A program made the translations under genes and the position numbers. The notes under the pieces were generated by a model. The model saw only the letters and a program-made list of their open reading frames with translations, searched no databases and had not been told where the DNA came from. Of a stretch of 39,443 nt of DNA, positions 1 through 7,694 are shown in pieces (positions within the stretch are counted from its first letter, which is position 1; each line of letters begins with the position of its first letter). Origin of the DNA: Chloroflexota bacterium. GTDB taxonomy: Bacteria; Chloroflexota; Limnocylindria; P2-11E; CF-107. The DNA lies in assembly GCA_005881435.1 (NCBI GenBank), contig VBHP01000005.1:1-39443 (forward strand). The letters are read 5' to 3'.

Positions 1-1512
1 GCGCGTGCGGTCGAGCTCGACGCGCTCGTCGAGCAGCGCGCGCAGCGCACCGTGGCGCAGATCTTCGAACGCGACGGCGAACGCGCCTTCCGCGCGTTGG
101 AGCGAGATGCTCTCGCCTCGCTGCCCGAAGGCTTCACCTGGACGGTCGTGTCGACCGGCGGCGGAGTGGTGCTGGACGCCGCGAACCGCGAACGCATGCG
201 CGCGCTCGGCGTCGTCGTCGGGCTTGAGGCCGACCTCGAGACGCTTGCCGACCGCACGACGAAAGGCGGTCGACCGCTGCTGGCCGGCGGCGATCGTCGC
301 GCGCGCCTCGCAGGACTGCTCGAGGAGCGCCGCGAGGCATACGCCGACGCCGACGTCCACGTGCGCACCGACGAGACTGAACCACCGGCCATCGCGCGCG
401 CCATCGCCGCCGCGCTGGTATCCGGAAGAGGCGTGGACGTGCCCGTCGGCGACGCGTACCGCGTGCACGTGCACGCGGGTGCGCTCGACGAGCTCGGCGT
501 CCTGGCGCGTGGCGTCAACCTGTCGCCACGGGTCATCGTCGTGACCGATCGCGTCCTCGCGACCACGCTCGGACGCCGCGTCACGAAGTCGCTGGCGGCT
601 GCCGGCATCGATTCGGCGATCGTGCGGGTACCGATCGGCGAGAAGGCCAAGACCGCGCGTTCACTGGAAACGCTGTGGCGCGCGTTCGCCCGCGCGGGCC
701 TCGGTCGTGACGACGCGATCGTGGCGCTGGGCGGCGGCTCCGTCGGCGATCTCGCCGGTTTCGCCGCGTCGACGTTCGCGCGCGGCGTGCACTGGGTCGC
801 GGTGCCGACGACACTGCTCGCGATGGTCGATGCGTCGATCGGCGGCAAGACCGCGGTGGATCTCCCCGAAGGCAAGAATCTCGCTGGATCGTTCCACGAT
901 CCGGCCCTGGTCGTGACCGACCCCGCGCTGCTGGCGACGTTACCGGCGCGTCAGGTCCGCAGCGGTCTGGCCGAGATCGTCAAGTCCGCCATCGTGGCCG
1001 ACGCGGATCTCGTCGCGCTGCTCGAGCGCATCGCGCCACCGCTGGCGGCGCGCGACGAGGCCGCGGTCTTCGCCGCGACCGTCGCCACCGCGCGCGTGAA
1101 GGCGTCCATCGTCGAGCGCGATCCGCGCGAACGCGGCGATCGCGCGGCGCTGAACTTCGGCCACACCTTCGGCCACGCGCTGGAGGCTGCCGGCGGCTTT
1201 CGCCGGTACACCCACGGCGAGGCGGTCGCGCTCGGCATGGTCTTCGCCTCGGCGCTGGCTGAGGAGCTGGCGCTGGCGCGTCCGGGCCTGCGAGCGCGCG
1301 TCGAGACGCTGCTCGCCGCGCTCGACCTCCCCGTGCGCACGCGCATTCCGGCGCGCGCCTGGACCTACCTGCAGCGCGACAAGAAGCGACGCGAGGGGAA
1401 ATTGCGTTGGGTCCTGCCGCGCCGGCTGGGTTCGGTCTCGCTCGTTGAGGACGTGCCCGACGGCGCTCTCCATAAGGCCGCCGCGCTCCTGGAGTCGAGG
1501 CGGGCGTCGTGA
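1..1512 (+). CDS. aroKB: Bifunctional shikimate kinase / 3-dehydroquinate synthase (5' end outside window)
   Basis: The frame is open from base 1, so the start and the kinase P-loop lie upstream of the window. The first ~130 codons match the C-terminal half of shikimate kinase (EIF/QIF-type [12 protein letters not shown] segment, then STGGGVVLD and the lid-like [10 protein letters not shown]). From about codon 145 the protein is 3-dehydroquinate synthase, with GEKAKT, the NAD-binding [13 protein letters not shown], the [19 protein letters not shown] block, and the metal-ligand region [11 protein letters not shown] plus HGEAVALGM. AroB cyclises DAHP to 3-dehydroquinate and AroK phosphorylates shikimate in the cytosol. 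AroK-AroB fusions are known in several bacterial lineages, and nothing looks broken in the visible part. The TGA stop overlaps the GTG start of the aroQ remnant, so the two were translationally coupled. Confidence 0.93.
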   Translation, partial: ARAVELDALVEQRAQRTVAQIFERDGERAFRALERDALASLPEGFTWTVVSTGGGVVLDAANRERMRALGVVVGLEADLETLADRTTKGGRPLLAGGDRRARLAGLLEERREAYADADVHVRTDETEPPAIARAIAAALVSGRGVDVPVGDAYRVHVHAGALDELGVLARGVNLSPRVIVVTDRVLATTLGRRVTKSLAAAGIDSAIVRVPIGEKAKTARSLETLWRAFARAGLGRDDAIVALGGGSVGDLAGFAASTFARGVHWVAVPTTLLAMVDASIGGKTAVDLPEGKNLAGSFHDPALVVTDPALLATLPARQVRSGLAEIVKSAIVADADLVALLERIAPPLAARDEAAVFAATVATARVKASIVERDPRERGDRAALNFGHTFGHALEAAGGFRRYTHGEAVALGMVFASALAEELALARPGLRARVETLLAALDLPVRTRIPARAWTYLQRDKKRREGKLRWVLPRRLGSVSLVEDVPDGALHKAAALLESRRAS

Positions 1513-1920
1513 AGGTCCTGCTGCTCAACGGGCCGAACCTCAATCTGCTCGGTATCCGCCAGCCCGAGCTCTACGGCACAACGACGCTGCGCGACATCGT
1601 CGAGGATCTCCGCCATCGCGCCGACGCCCGTGGGGCCTCGCTTCGTCATCGATTTCCTGCAGGAGCACGCCGACGCGGATGGCGGCATCATTAATCCCGG
1701 CGGGCTGGCGCATACCTCCGTCGTCTTGCGGGATGCGATCGCAGCGTGCGCCTTTCCGGTCGTCGAAGTCCATATCACCGACATCGCGAAACGGGAGCCC
1801 TTTCGCCGCCTCACGTATCTGGCCGACGTCGCGGCGCACGCCGTCATCGGCAAGGGCGTCGCCGGATACGCGGAGGCGATGGATTGGCTCCTCGATCATC
1901 TCGAGCGCAGGAGGACGTGA
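1509..1920 (+). pseudogene. aroQ: Type II 3-dehydroquinate dehydratase, broken by an internal deletion and frameshift
   Basis: GTG at 1509 (overlapping the aroKB stop) opens a perfect AroQ N-terminus: [12 protein letters not shown], then the catalytic-loop Tyr in PELYG. That frame loses homology after about residue 42 and stops at 1694. The rest is in another frame from about 1630: IDFLQEH, then [11 protein letters not shown] (substrate binding), VEVHITDI and a normal C-terminus ending at 1920. The join lacks the usual segment carrying the F-R-Q-S-N-x-E-G motif. The YG to INPG spacing is ~13 residues short, so about 38-41 bases are missing and the frame has changed. It either is a true pseudogene or reflects an assembly error. 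The gene would dehydrate 3-dehydroquinate to 3-dehydroshikimate. Reading may restart at GTG 1630, but without the N-terminal catalytic Tyr and Arg. Confidence 0.8.
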
Positions 1921-1924
1921 GGCG

Positions 1925-2482
1925 TTGGTCAATACCGGTGAGATCAAGCGCGGCATGACGATCGAGCTGGACGGCCGCGTCTGGCAGATCCTGGATTTTC
2001 AGCACATCAAGATGGGCCGTGGGAGCGCGCAGGTACGGATGAAGCTCCGCGACATCCGTCGCGGCGACACCGTCGAGAAGGTGTTCCAGGCCGGCGAGCG
2101 CTTTCCACGGGCGCGGCTCGACCATCGCGAAGTGCAGTTCCTGTACAAGGACGGCACGACGTACCACTTCATGGATACGCGCACCTACGATCAGTTCGCG
2201 CTGAACGAGGACCAGCTCGGCGATGCGTCCCCGTACCTCACCGAGAACGCGATGGTGCAGCTCGTCGAGTACGAGGGCGATCCGATCGGCGTTGATCTTC
2301 CGGCCAGCGTGGTCATACGGATCACGAAGACGGAGCCGGGGGTGAAGGGCGACACCGCGACCGGTGCGCTGAAGAAAGCGACTCTGGAGACCGGTCTGGT
2401 GGTGAACGTGCCGCTCTTCGTCAACAGCGGCGATCGGATCAAGGTCGACACGCGGAGCGGCGAGTACATCGAGCGGGCTTAG
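1925..2482 (+). CDS. efp: Translation elongation factor P
   Basis: This is a 185-aa protein of exactly the family length, starting at TTG 1925, just after the aroQ remnant. The three EF-P domains are visible: an N-terminal KOW-like domain (GEIKRGMTIELDGRVWQILD), an OB domain with the TYHFMDTRTYDQF segment (the EF-P signature region), and a C-terminal OB domain (GVDLPASVVIRITKTEPGVKGDTA, GLVVNVPLFVNSGDRIKVDTRSGEY). EF-P binds ribosomes stalled at polyproline and helps peptide bond formation. The tip of the acceptor-mimicking loop reads HIKMGRGSAQ, with Arg32 where Escherichia coli has the beta-lysylated Lys. No modification enzyme gene is in the window. The aro-efp neighbourhood (with aroQ before efp) is common in bacteria. 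Confidence 0.95.
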   Translation: MVNTGEIKRGMTIELDGRVWQILDFQHIKMGRGSAQVRMKLRDIRRGDTVEKVFQAGERFPRARLDHREVQFLYKDGTTYHFMDTRTYDQFALNEDQLGDASPYLTENAMVQLVEYEGDPIGVDLPASVVIRITKTEPGVKGDTATGALKKATLETGLVVNVPLFVNSGDRIKVDTRSGEYIERA

Positions 2483-2496
2483 ATCTGCCTGCGTAG

Positions 2497-2853
2497 CTAC
2501 GGTGCGACGATCGGTGTCGTCCTTTTCGTTCCGATGTGATCGAGAACGGCGGCGCCGGCTGGACCGACGAGGACGAATGCGCGCTCGAAACCCGAGGTCC
2601 TGTGACCGGGTGCTCCGGGTGGGCTGTAATTATCGAAGCTGGCGTTGTAGTAGCAGAGTGCGACCAGGCTATCGCCGGGGTAATCACGCCAACGGCTTCG
2701 GACGACGTGCGGACCGTCGGGGAGATTCATCGTTTCTTCCCACTGCGCGACGACACTCGCGGGTCTGAGGAATGCGCCACTAAGCGCGACCGTGGCGCGC
2801 GTGCCGCACGCCGCGGCAAGGACAAGGAGCAGAGGCAACACGACGTAGCGCAT
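2497..2853 (-). CDS. Small putative lipoprotein of unknown function
   Basis: A 118-aa product starting at ATG 2853. The N-terminus is a short signal with a hydrophobic core (VVLPLLLVLAAAC). Cys16 is preceded by A-A-A, an acceptable though weak lipobox, so lipidation is likely but not certain. The mature part has no motif I recognise; it contains Trp-, Tyr- and Pro-rich stretches (QWEETMNLPDGPHVVR, CYYNASFDNYSPP) and a TRP-less C-terminal GTKRTTPIVAP. It sits 8 bp downstream of the HD-domain gene on the same strand, so the two probably form a unit divergent from xseA. It converges on efp, with only 14 bp between the stop codons. Confidence 0.6.
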   Translation of the reverse strand: MRYVVLPLLLVLAAACGTRATVALSGAFLRPASVVAQWEETMNLPDGPHVVRSRWRDYPGDSLVALCYYNASFDNYSPPGAPGHRTSGFERAFVLVGPAGAAVLDHIGTKRTTPIVAP

Positions 2854-2861
2854 ATGTGTTT

Positions 2862-3509
2862 TCAACGGCGTTGGCGAGCCGAGGTTTCCAACGGCGACCG
2901 GTACTTCTCTTTCGTCCTCGGATCCTGCCAGCCGTTCGAATCGAGGTGGCGCTCGACCGCGCCCTTGCCCTGCTCCGGAAAGACCGGCAGGCACAGTGGA
3001 TCGAGGAACAGGAACAGCTGGGCCGCGCGCGTTCGCGGCATTGTGAGCGCACCGGCGAAGGAGTGGCACTCGACCATATGCGCGATCGCTTCGGGACCGC
3101 CGAGGTCGCGGACGATGCGGCCCGCCTCGAGCGCGTGGTTGAATCCCGGGATCGCGGCGAGCTCGCCGTCCTTCTTCACGAACTCGATGACCTTGGCCGC
3201 ATCGTGCACGTACACCGCGGCGAGGAAGTCGTCCAGGCTCAGCTCGATCGACCACAGCTCGGCGTAGACCGGAACGACGGTCTCGGCGACGCGCGCCATG
3301 GCGCGGATGTGATTGGCCAGATTCCCATACGTCTCGATCGGAAGCGACGGGAAGAGCGGGATGGCTTCGATCTCGAGCCACTGCGGATTCACGTCCGCGA
3401 CGTATTGCCAGAGATCGGCGACCAGTTTGCGCAACGATGGCTGACGGATCGATGCGATGCCGGGGAACGCCCGCTCCAGCTGCGCCGCGAGCGACGGACC
3501 GCGCATCAT
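2862..3509 (-). CDS. HD-domain-like protein
   Basis: A 215-aa protein starting at the first of two adjacent ATG codons (3509, 3506). The central part looks like an HD-superfamily metal hydrolase: NHIRAMARVAETVVPVY (first His), then FLAAVYVHDAAKVIEF with the His-Asp pair, a helix with NHALEAGRIVRDLGG, and a later VECHS. The substrate cannot be told from sequence. The C-terminal ~60 residues are charged. It is the first gene of a two-gene minus-strand unit with the lipoprotein at 2497-2853, and it is divergent from xseA across only 22 bp. Because the domain assignment rests on the H..HD spacing and not on strong similarity that I can recall, the call is moderate. Confidence 0.55.
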   Translation of the reverse strand: MMRGPSLAAQLERAFPGIASIRQPSLRKLVADLWQYVADVNPQWLEIEAIPLFPSLPIETYGNLANHIRAMARVAETVVPVYAELWSIELSLDDFLAAVYVHDAAKVIEFVKKDGELAAIPGFNHALEAGRIVRDLGGPEAIAHMVECHSFAGALTMPRTRAAQLFLFLDPLCLPVFPEQGKGAVERHLDSNGWQDPRTKEKYRSPLETSARQRR

Positions 3510-3511
3510 CC

Positions 3512-3525
3512 GACTATAAATAGTC
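3512..3525. promoter_or_regulatory. AT-rich palindrome and probable divergent promoter between the HD-protein gene and xseA
   Basis: GACTAT-AA-ATAGTC is a perfect 6-bp inverted repeat inside the 22-bp gap between two divergent start codons. On the plus strand TATAAA (3515-3520) ends 11 nt before the xseA ATG. On the minus strand TATTTA (3522-3517) ends 7 nt before ATG 3509. In a GC-rich region this AT-rich palindrome is the obvious -10 source for both directions, with almost no 5' leader. Confidence 0.6.
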
Positions 3526-3531
3526 GCGACG

Positions 3532-4734
3532 ATGATCGAGCGAAAGGTCCTGCGTGTGCGCGACGTCGTGCGGCTCCTATCCGACCGCATCCGCGCGATC
3601 GCGGAGTTGCGCGACGTGTGGATCGAAGGCGAGGTGAGCTCGGCCTCGAGCTCGCCGCAGGGCCACGTCTATTTTGCGCTGAAGGACGCGGAGCTCTCGC
3701 TGCAATGCATGCTCTCGGCGGAACGCGCCGCGAACGTCGCGGTGCTGCCGCGCACCGGCCAGCGCGTGGTCGCCCACGGCGCGCTCGATGTCTTCGGTTA
3801 CCGGTCCGTTTATCAGCTGCTCGTGGACGACGTCATTCCGGCCGGGCTCGGCGAGGCCTACGCGCGCCTGGAAGCGCTGCGCCGCCGGCTGCAGGCCGAG
3901 GGCCTGTTCGACGCCGCCCGAAAGCGCCCGCTGCCGCGAGCGGTGCGGCGGATCGGCGTGGTGACCTCGCCGGCCGGCGCCGCCTGGCGTGACATCCAGA
4001 CCGTCGTGGCGCGGCGCGATCCACGCATTGAGATCGTGCTCGCGCCGGCGCAGGTCCAGGGCGCCGGCGCAGCGGACAGCGTCATCGCCGCGCTGACCGG
4101 GCTGGCGCTGCTGCGCGGGCTCGATGCCATCGTCGTGGCGCGCGGCGGCGGGGCGCCGGAAGAGCTCGCGGCCTTCAACGACGAGGGCGTCGTGCGCGCG
4201 GTCACGCGCGCCAGCGTCCCGGTCGTCAGCGGCGTCGGCCACGAGTCGGACACGACGCTCGTGGATTTCGCCGCCGACCTGCGCGCACCCACGCCTTCGG
4301 TCGCGGCGGAGCTCCTGGTGCCCGACGCGCGCGCCGGCATCGTGGCGCTCGATCGCGCCATGCGGCGTGTCGCGCAACGCGCCGAAGAATCCGCGCGCCG
4401 CCGGCGCGCGCTCGTGGTCTCGGCGCGGCGGGTGCTCGATCGTCGCGCGCCGCGCGCGCTGGTCGCAGGACTGCGACGCCGGACAGACGAAGCCGGAGCG
4501 CGCCTCGATCGCGCCATGTCGCGACTCCTGACGGGCAGGCGCGGGGCGGTGACCTCGGCGTCCCGACGATTAGAGGCGTTGTCGCCGTTCAACGTGGTCG
4601 CGCGGGGATACGCGATCGTCGAGGACGCCGACGGACACGTGCGCACGAACGCGCGCACCTTCCAGCCCGGCGACCCCGCCCGAGTGCGGCTCCGGGACGG
4701 CCGTCTGGTGACGCGCGTCGAGGATGTCGAATGA
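3532..4734 (+). CDS. xseA: Exodeoxyribonuclease VII large subunit
   Basis: A 400-aa protein, ATG start. The N-terminal OB-fold (VWIEGEVSSASSSPQGHVYFALKD, LQCMLSAE) binds single-stranded DNA. The catalytic core has RIGVVTSPAGAAWRDI, IVVARGGGAPEELAAFNDE and SGVGHESDTTLVDFAADLRAPTPSVAAEL, all classical XseA blocks. The C-terminal ~130 residues are Arg/Ala-rich helices that form the coiled coil binding XseB, followed by the RGYAIVED segment. Together with XseB it makes the cytosolic exonuclease VII, which degrades single-stranded DNA in repair. It is somewhat shorter than the Escherichia coli protein (about 456 aa), mainly in the helical part. The stop overlaps the xseB start (ATGA). Confidence 0.95.
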   Translation: MIERKVLRVRDVVRLLSDRIRAIAELRDVWIEGEVSSASSSPQGHVYFALKDAELSLQCMLSAERAANVAVLPRTGQRVVAHGALDVFGYRSVYQLLVDDVIPAGLGEAYARLEALRRRLQAEGLFDAARKRPLPRAVRRIGVVTSPAGAAWRDIQTVVARRDPRIEIVLAPAQVQGAGAADSVIAALTGLALLRGLDAIVVARGGGAPEELAAFNDEGVVRAVTRASVPVVSGVGHESDTTLVDFAADLRAPTPSVAAELLVPDARAGIVALDRAMRRVAQRAEESARRRRALVVSARRVLDRRAPRALVAGLRRRTDEAGARLDRAMSRLLTGRRGAVTSASRRLEALSPFNVVARGYAIVEDADGHVRTNARTFQPGDPARVRLRDGRLVTRVEDVE

Positions 4735-4946
4735 ACGAGGCCGAACCCCGGCTCGAGGACGCCATCGCGCGCCTGGAGCAGATCGCCGAACGCCTCGAGG
4801 ATCCGGCCACCCCACTCGATGACGCGGTGCGCTTCTACGAGGAGGGTCTGGCGCTGTACCGCCGCTGCGCCGCGCAGCTCGATGCCGCCGAGCTGCGCAT
4901 CACCGAGCTGTCGAAAGCGCTGGAGCGTCAGGGCCGACCGACCTAG
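4731..4946 (+). CDS. xseB: Exodeoxyribonuclease VII small subunit
   Basis: A 71-aa acidic helical protein, the typical XseB size. The helix-loop-helix pattern is clear: LEDAIARLEQIAERLEDPATPLDDAVRFYEEG, then LYRRCAAQLDAAELRI. The ATG overlaps the xseA stop by 4 bp, giving translational coupling of the two subunits. Several XseB copies decorate one XseA in the known complex. Confidence 0.93.
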   Translation: MNEAEPRLEDAIARLEQIAERLEDPATPLDDAVRFYEEGLALYRRCAAQLDAAELRITELSKALERQGRPT

Positions 4947-4987
4947 CGGGCCGCAACACGAGCCGCCCCGAGGCGTTCGACTCCGCA

Positions 4988-6865
4988 GTGAGGGTGATCC
5001 TGGCGCTCGCGCTCGTGGTGCTCGTGTCGTGCTCGGCCCTGTTGCCCGCTCCGGCCTCGCTTGCTCCCAGAGGACTCGAGCGAGCGTTCACGATCGATCG
5101 CTCAAACGCGCCGGCGCTGATCGCCAGCGGCGAGGGGCGCTTGGTGTCGCTTCGTCTGCGCAACAGCGGCGCGGTCGAGTGGGGCGCCGATGGCCAGTTC
5201 AGCTACGCCTGGGCCGGCAGCGAAGGTTCGACGAAAGGCGACGTCGTGCCGTTGCCCTCGTCGGTGGCGCCGGGCACGAGCGTCGATCTCATCGTGCCGG
5301 TCGTCGCGCCACTCGCAACCGGGAGTTACACGCTCCGCTGGAGCCTCAGCGACGCGGCCGGCGATTTCCAGGCCCAGGGTGCCGACGCAGCGCTCGGCGT
5401 GGAGGTCCGTGCCCCGGATGCGCGCGCCACCTGGTCCAACATCCAACAGCCCGCGCACTTCTACGCCGACGTCACCGCCGCGGTCACCGTCAGCATCACC
5501 AACGCCGGCACGGTCTCCTGGCCGGCGAAGTCCGCCGGCGCGATCGGCCTCTCGTACCACTGGCGCGACGCGTCCGGCCGGCTGGCGGTCTGGGACGGGC
5601 AGCGCACGCCGCTCGACGGCGACCTCGATCCTGGTGATTCGGCGACGCTGACGCTGCGCGTCGCGGCTCCCGCGGCGGTCGGACGCTACGTCCTCGAGCT
5701 CGACGTCGTGCGCGAAGGGCTCGGCTGGTTCGGCGGCGGGCCACGCGTCGGGGTCGACGTCGCCGCGCCGTCGTACGCGGCGGTGCTGTCGGTGCTGAAG
5801 GCGCCGGCACGCGTCACGGTCGGCCAGCCGGTCGACATCCGCCTGTCGTTGAAGAACGCCGGCACCGCGCCATTGCCCGACGCCGGGGCGCGTCGAGCGC
5901 GGGTGTCGTATCACGTCACGGACTCGCAAGCGCGAACGACGCTGTGGAACGGACCGCGGACCGAGATCGGCAAGGCCGTTGGCCCGGGCGAGACCGTCGA
6001 GCTCGCGGCCGTCGCGCGTGCCCCCGAGCAGCCCGGCCGCTACAAGCTCACGTTCGAGCTGGTGCAGGAGGGCGTGACCTGGTTCACGCAGCGTGGCAGC
6101 CCGTACCTCGATGTGTTCGTGGAGGTCATCGCTGTCGACTTCAAGGCCCACTTCAGCTCGACGGACGCGAACAAGACGATGGCCACCGGTCTGACGTACA
6201 CGGTGCGTCCGACGATCGTGAACGTCGGCGCTTCGACGTGGCCGAAGAGCGGCTTCGATCCGGTCCGCGTGGGTGCGCACTGGCTCGATGCGAGCGGCGC
6301 GCCGGTGGTGTGGGATGCGGCGCATGTCGATCTGCCGAAAGATGTCGGACCGCAAGAATCGCTGACGCTGCCGATCGAGGTCACGGCGCCGGATCGAGCC
6401 GGCGCGTACACGCTCGTCGTCGATATGGTCCAGGATGGGATCGGCTGGTTCGCGGAGAAGGGGACTCTGCCGGCGAAGCTCCCGATCGCCGTGGCGCCGC
6501 CGACGTTCCGCGCCGCCATCGCCGGGGCGCTGCCGGCTCGGGTGCAGAGCGGCGCGGTGACGAGCGTGACGCTGACGGTGCGGAACGACGGTCCGTTCGC
6601 CTGGCCCATCGATGGCGACCATCCGGTGCACCTCGCGCATCACTGGCGCGACGCGGCGGGAAACCTCCTGGTGTGGGACGGCTTCCGCACCGACCTGCCT
6701 CACGAGATCCAGCCCGGCGAAACGGTCCAGCTGCCGGTGTGGTTCTTCGCACCCGGGCGATCCGGTCCGTATGTGCTGGAGATCGACGTGGTGCAGGAGG
6801 ACATCACTTGGTTCGCCGAGCGCGGCTCGGCGTCGCTTCGGGCGAACGTCACCGTCACACCGTAA
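4988..6865 (+). CDS. Large secreted lipoprotein with tandem Ig-like beta-sandwich repeats
   Basis: A 625-aa protein from GTG 4988. Residues 1-15 form a lipoprotein signal (VILALALVVLVSC) with lipobox LVSC, so Cys15 is the probable lipid anchor. The rest is about five repeats of ~115 residues. The first is divergent. The other four share a pattern: a central H-W/Y-x-x-x-S/A-G-x-x-W-D/N-G-x-R-T element, an L-x-PG-x-x-x-x-L strand, an AP-x-x-x-GRY element, and a closing D-x-V-Q/R-E-G-x-x-WF signature (GLGWF, GVTWF, GIGWF, ITWF). This resembles CARDB/NBR1-like Ig folds found in extracytoplasmic proteins. No catalytic motif is seen, so an adhesive, scaffold or sugar-binding role is possible but not shown. 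It follows xseB after 41 bp and precedes tlyA by 31 bp. Confidence 0.75.
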   Translation: MRVILALALVVLVSCSALLPAPASLAPRGLERAFTIDRSNAPALIASGEGRLVSLRLRNSGAVEWGADGQFSYAWAGSEGSTKGDVVPLPSSVAPGTSVDLIVPVVAPLATGSYTLRWSLSDAAGDFQAQGADAALGVEVRAPDARATWSNIQQPAHFYADVTAAVTVSITNAGTVSWPAKSAGAIGLSYHWRDASGRLAVWDGQRTPLDGDLDPGDSATLTLRVAAPAAVGRYVLELDVVREGLGWFGGGPRVGVDVAAPSYAAVLSVLKAPARVTVGQPVDIRLSLKNAGTAPLPDAGARRARVSYHVTDSQARTTLWNGPRTEIGKAVGPGETVELAAVARAPEQPGRYKLTFELVQEGVTWFTQRGSPYLDVFVEVIAVDFKAHFSSTDANKTMATGLTYTVRPTIVNVGASTWPKSGFDPVRVGAHWLDASGAPVVWDAAHVDLPKDVGPQESLTLPIEVTAPDRAGAYTLVVDMVQDGIGWFAEKGTLPAKLPIAVAPPTFRAAIAGALPARVQSGAVTSVTLTVRNDGPFAWPIDGDHPVHLAHHWRDAAGNLLVWDGFRTDLPHEIQPGETVQLPVWFFAPGRSGPYVLEIDVVQEDITWFAERGSASLRANVTVTP

Positions 6866-6884
6866 GCGCGACCGCGCCGCGGCC

Positions 6885-6890
6885 TAGCAT
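6885..6890 (+). promoter_or_regulatory. Putative -10 box for leaderless tlyA-nadK
   Basis: TAGCAT ends 6 nt before the tlyA GTG, so transcription would start at or next to the start codon. No Shine-Dalgarno sequence is present. Confidence 0.45.
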
Positions 6891-6896
6891 GCGTGC

Positions 6897-7694
6897 GTGA
6901 GCAAGGTGGTCCGCGTGCAGCGGCGGCGGCTCGATCTCGAGCTGGTATCTCGTGGCCTCGCGCCGTCGCGCGAGCGCGCACAGGTCCTGGTGCGCGCGGG
7001 TTCGATCCGGGTCAACGGCGAGCTCGTGACGCGTCCCTCGGCGCTCGTCGCCGGCGAGGCACAGATCGCCGCCAAGACCGAGCCGGACTACGTCGGGCGC
7101 GGCGCGGAGAAGCTCGCCGGCGCGCTGGATGACTTCGGGCTGCGTGTCGAGGGCTGGATCTGCGCGGACGTGGGCGCCTCCACCGGCGGCTTCACCGACG
7201 TGCTGCTGCGCCGCGGCGCGACGCGGGTCTACGCCATCGACGTTGGAAAGGGTCAGCTGGCGTGGCGGTTGCGGCAGGATCCGCGGGTCGTGGTCATGGA
7301 GGGCGTCAACGTGCGCGACCTGGCCTCCCTGCCGGAGGCGCTCGAGCTCGTCGTCGCGGACGTGTCCTTCATTTCGCTGCGCCTCGCTCTCCCGCCGCTC
7401 CTGCCGTTCCTGCGGCCGAACGCGGACGTGGTCACGCTGGTGAAACCGCAGTTCGAGGCCGGTCCGGCAGCGGTGTCTCGCGGTGGTGTGGTGCGCGATC
7501 CCGAGGCGCGCGCCGCCGCCGTTGTTGCCGTGGTCGAGGCGCTCTCGGCGCACGGACTTGGCATCCAGGACCTCGCGCGTTCGGCGATACGCGGCAGAGA
7601 AGGCAACGTCGAGGTCTTCTGCCACTTCCGCAAGGGCGCGGCGGCGAACGCGTCGCTGGATCTGGCGCTGCGCGCGGCCGAGGAGTCGCGATGA
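6897..7694 (+). CDS. tlyA: TlyA-family rRNA (cytidine-2'-O)-methyltransferase
   Basis: A 265-aa protein, GTG start. An N-terminal S4 RNA-binding domain (RLDLELVSRGLAPSRERAQVLVRAGSIRVNGE) is followed by a FtsJ-like Rossmann methyltransferase: YVGRGAEKLAGAL, ADVGASTGGFTD (SAM site), VYAIDVGKGQL, VADVSFISLR and LVKPQFEA. These blocks are specific to TlyA/YqxC. In mycobacteria TlyA methylates 16S and 23S rRNA on the 2'-O of cytidine. That exact specificity here is inferred from family. The gene overlaps nadK by ATGA, and tlyA-nadK adjacency is widespread in Gram-positive-type genomes. Confidence 0.92.
   Translation: MSKVVRVQRRRLDLELVSRGLAPSRERAQVLVRAGSIRVNGELVTRPSALVAGEAQIAAKTEPDYVGRGAEKLAGALDDFGLRVEGWICADVGASTGGFTDVLLRRGATRVYAIDVGKGQLAWRLRQDPRVVVMEGVNVRDLASLPEALELVVADVSFISLRLALPPLLPFLRPNADVVTLVKPQFEAGPAAVSRGGVVRDPEARAAAVVAVVEALSAHGLGIQDLARSAIRGREGNVEVFCHFRKGAAANASLDLALRAAEESR

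Noticed and set aside
940-1543. Long minus-strand frames inside aroKB and many other genes
   Set aside because: They are by-products of high GC third positions; the opposite strand has clear protein families and these frames have low-complexity Arg/Ala-rich products.
2497-3381. 294-aa minus-strand protein over the lipoprotein region
   Set aside because: Its first ~175 residues are a shadow of the HD gene on the same strand in another frame; the recognisable signal peptide starts at 2853.
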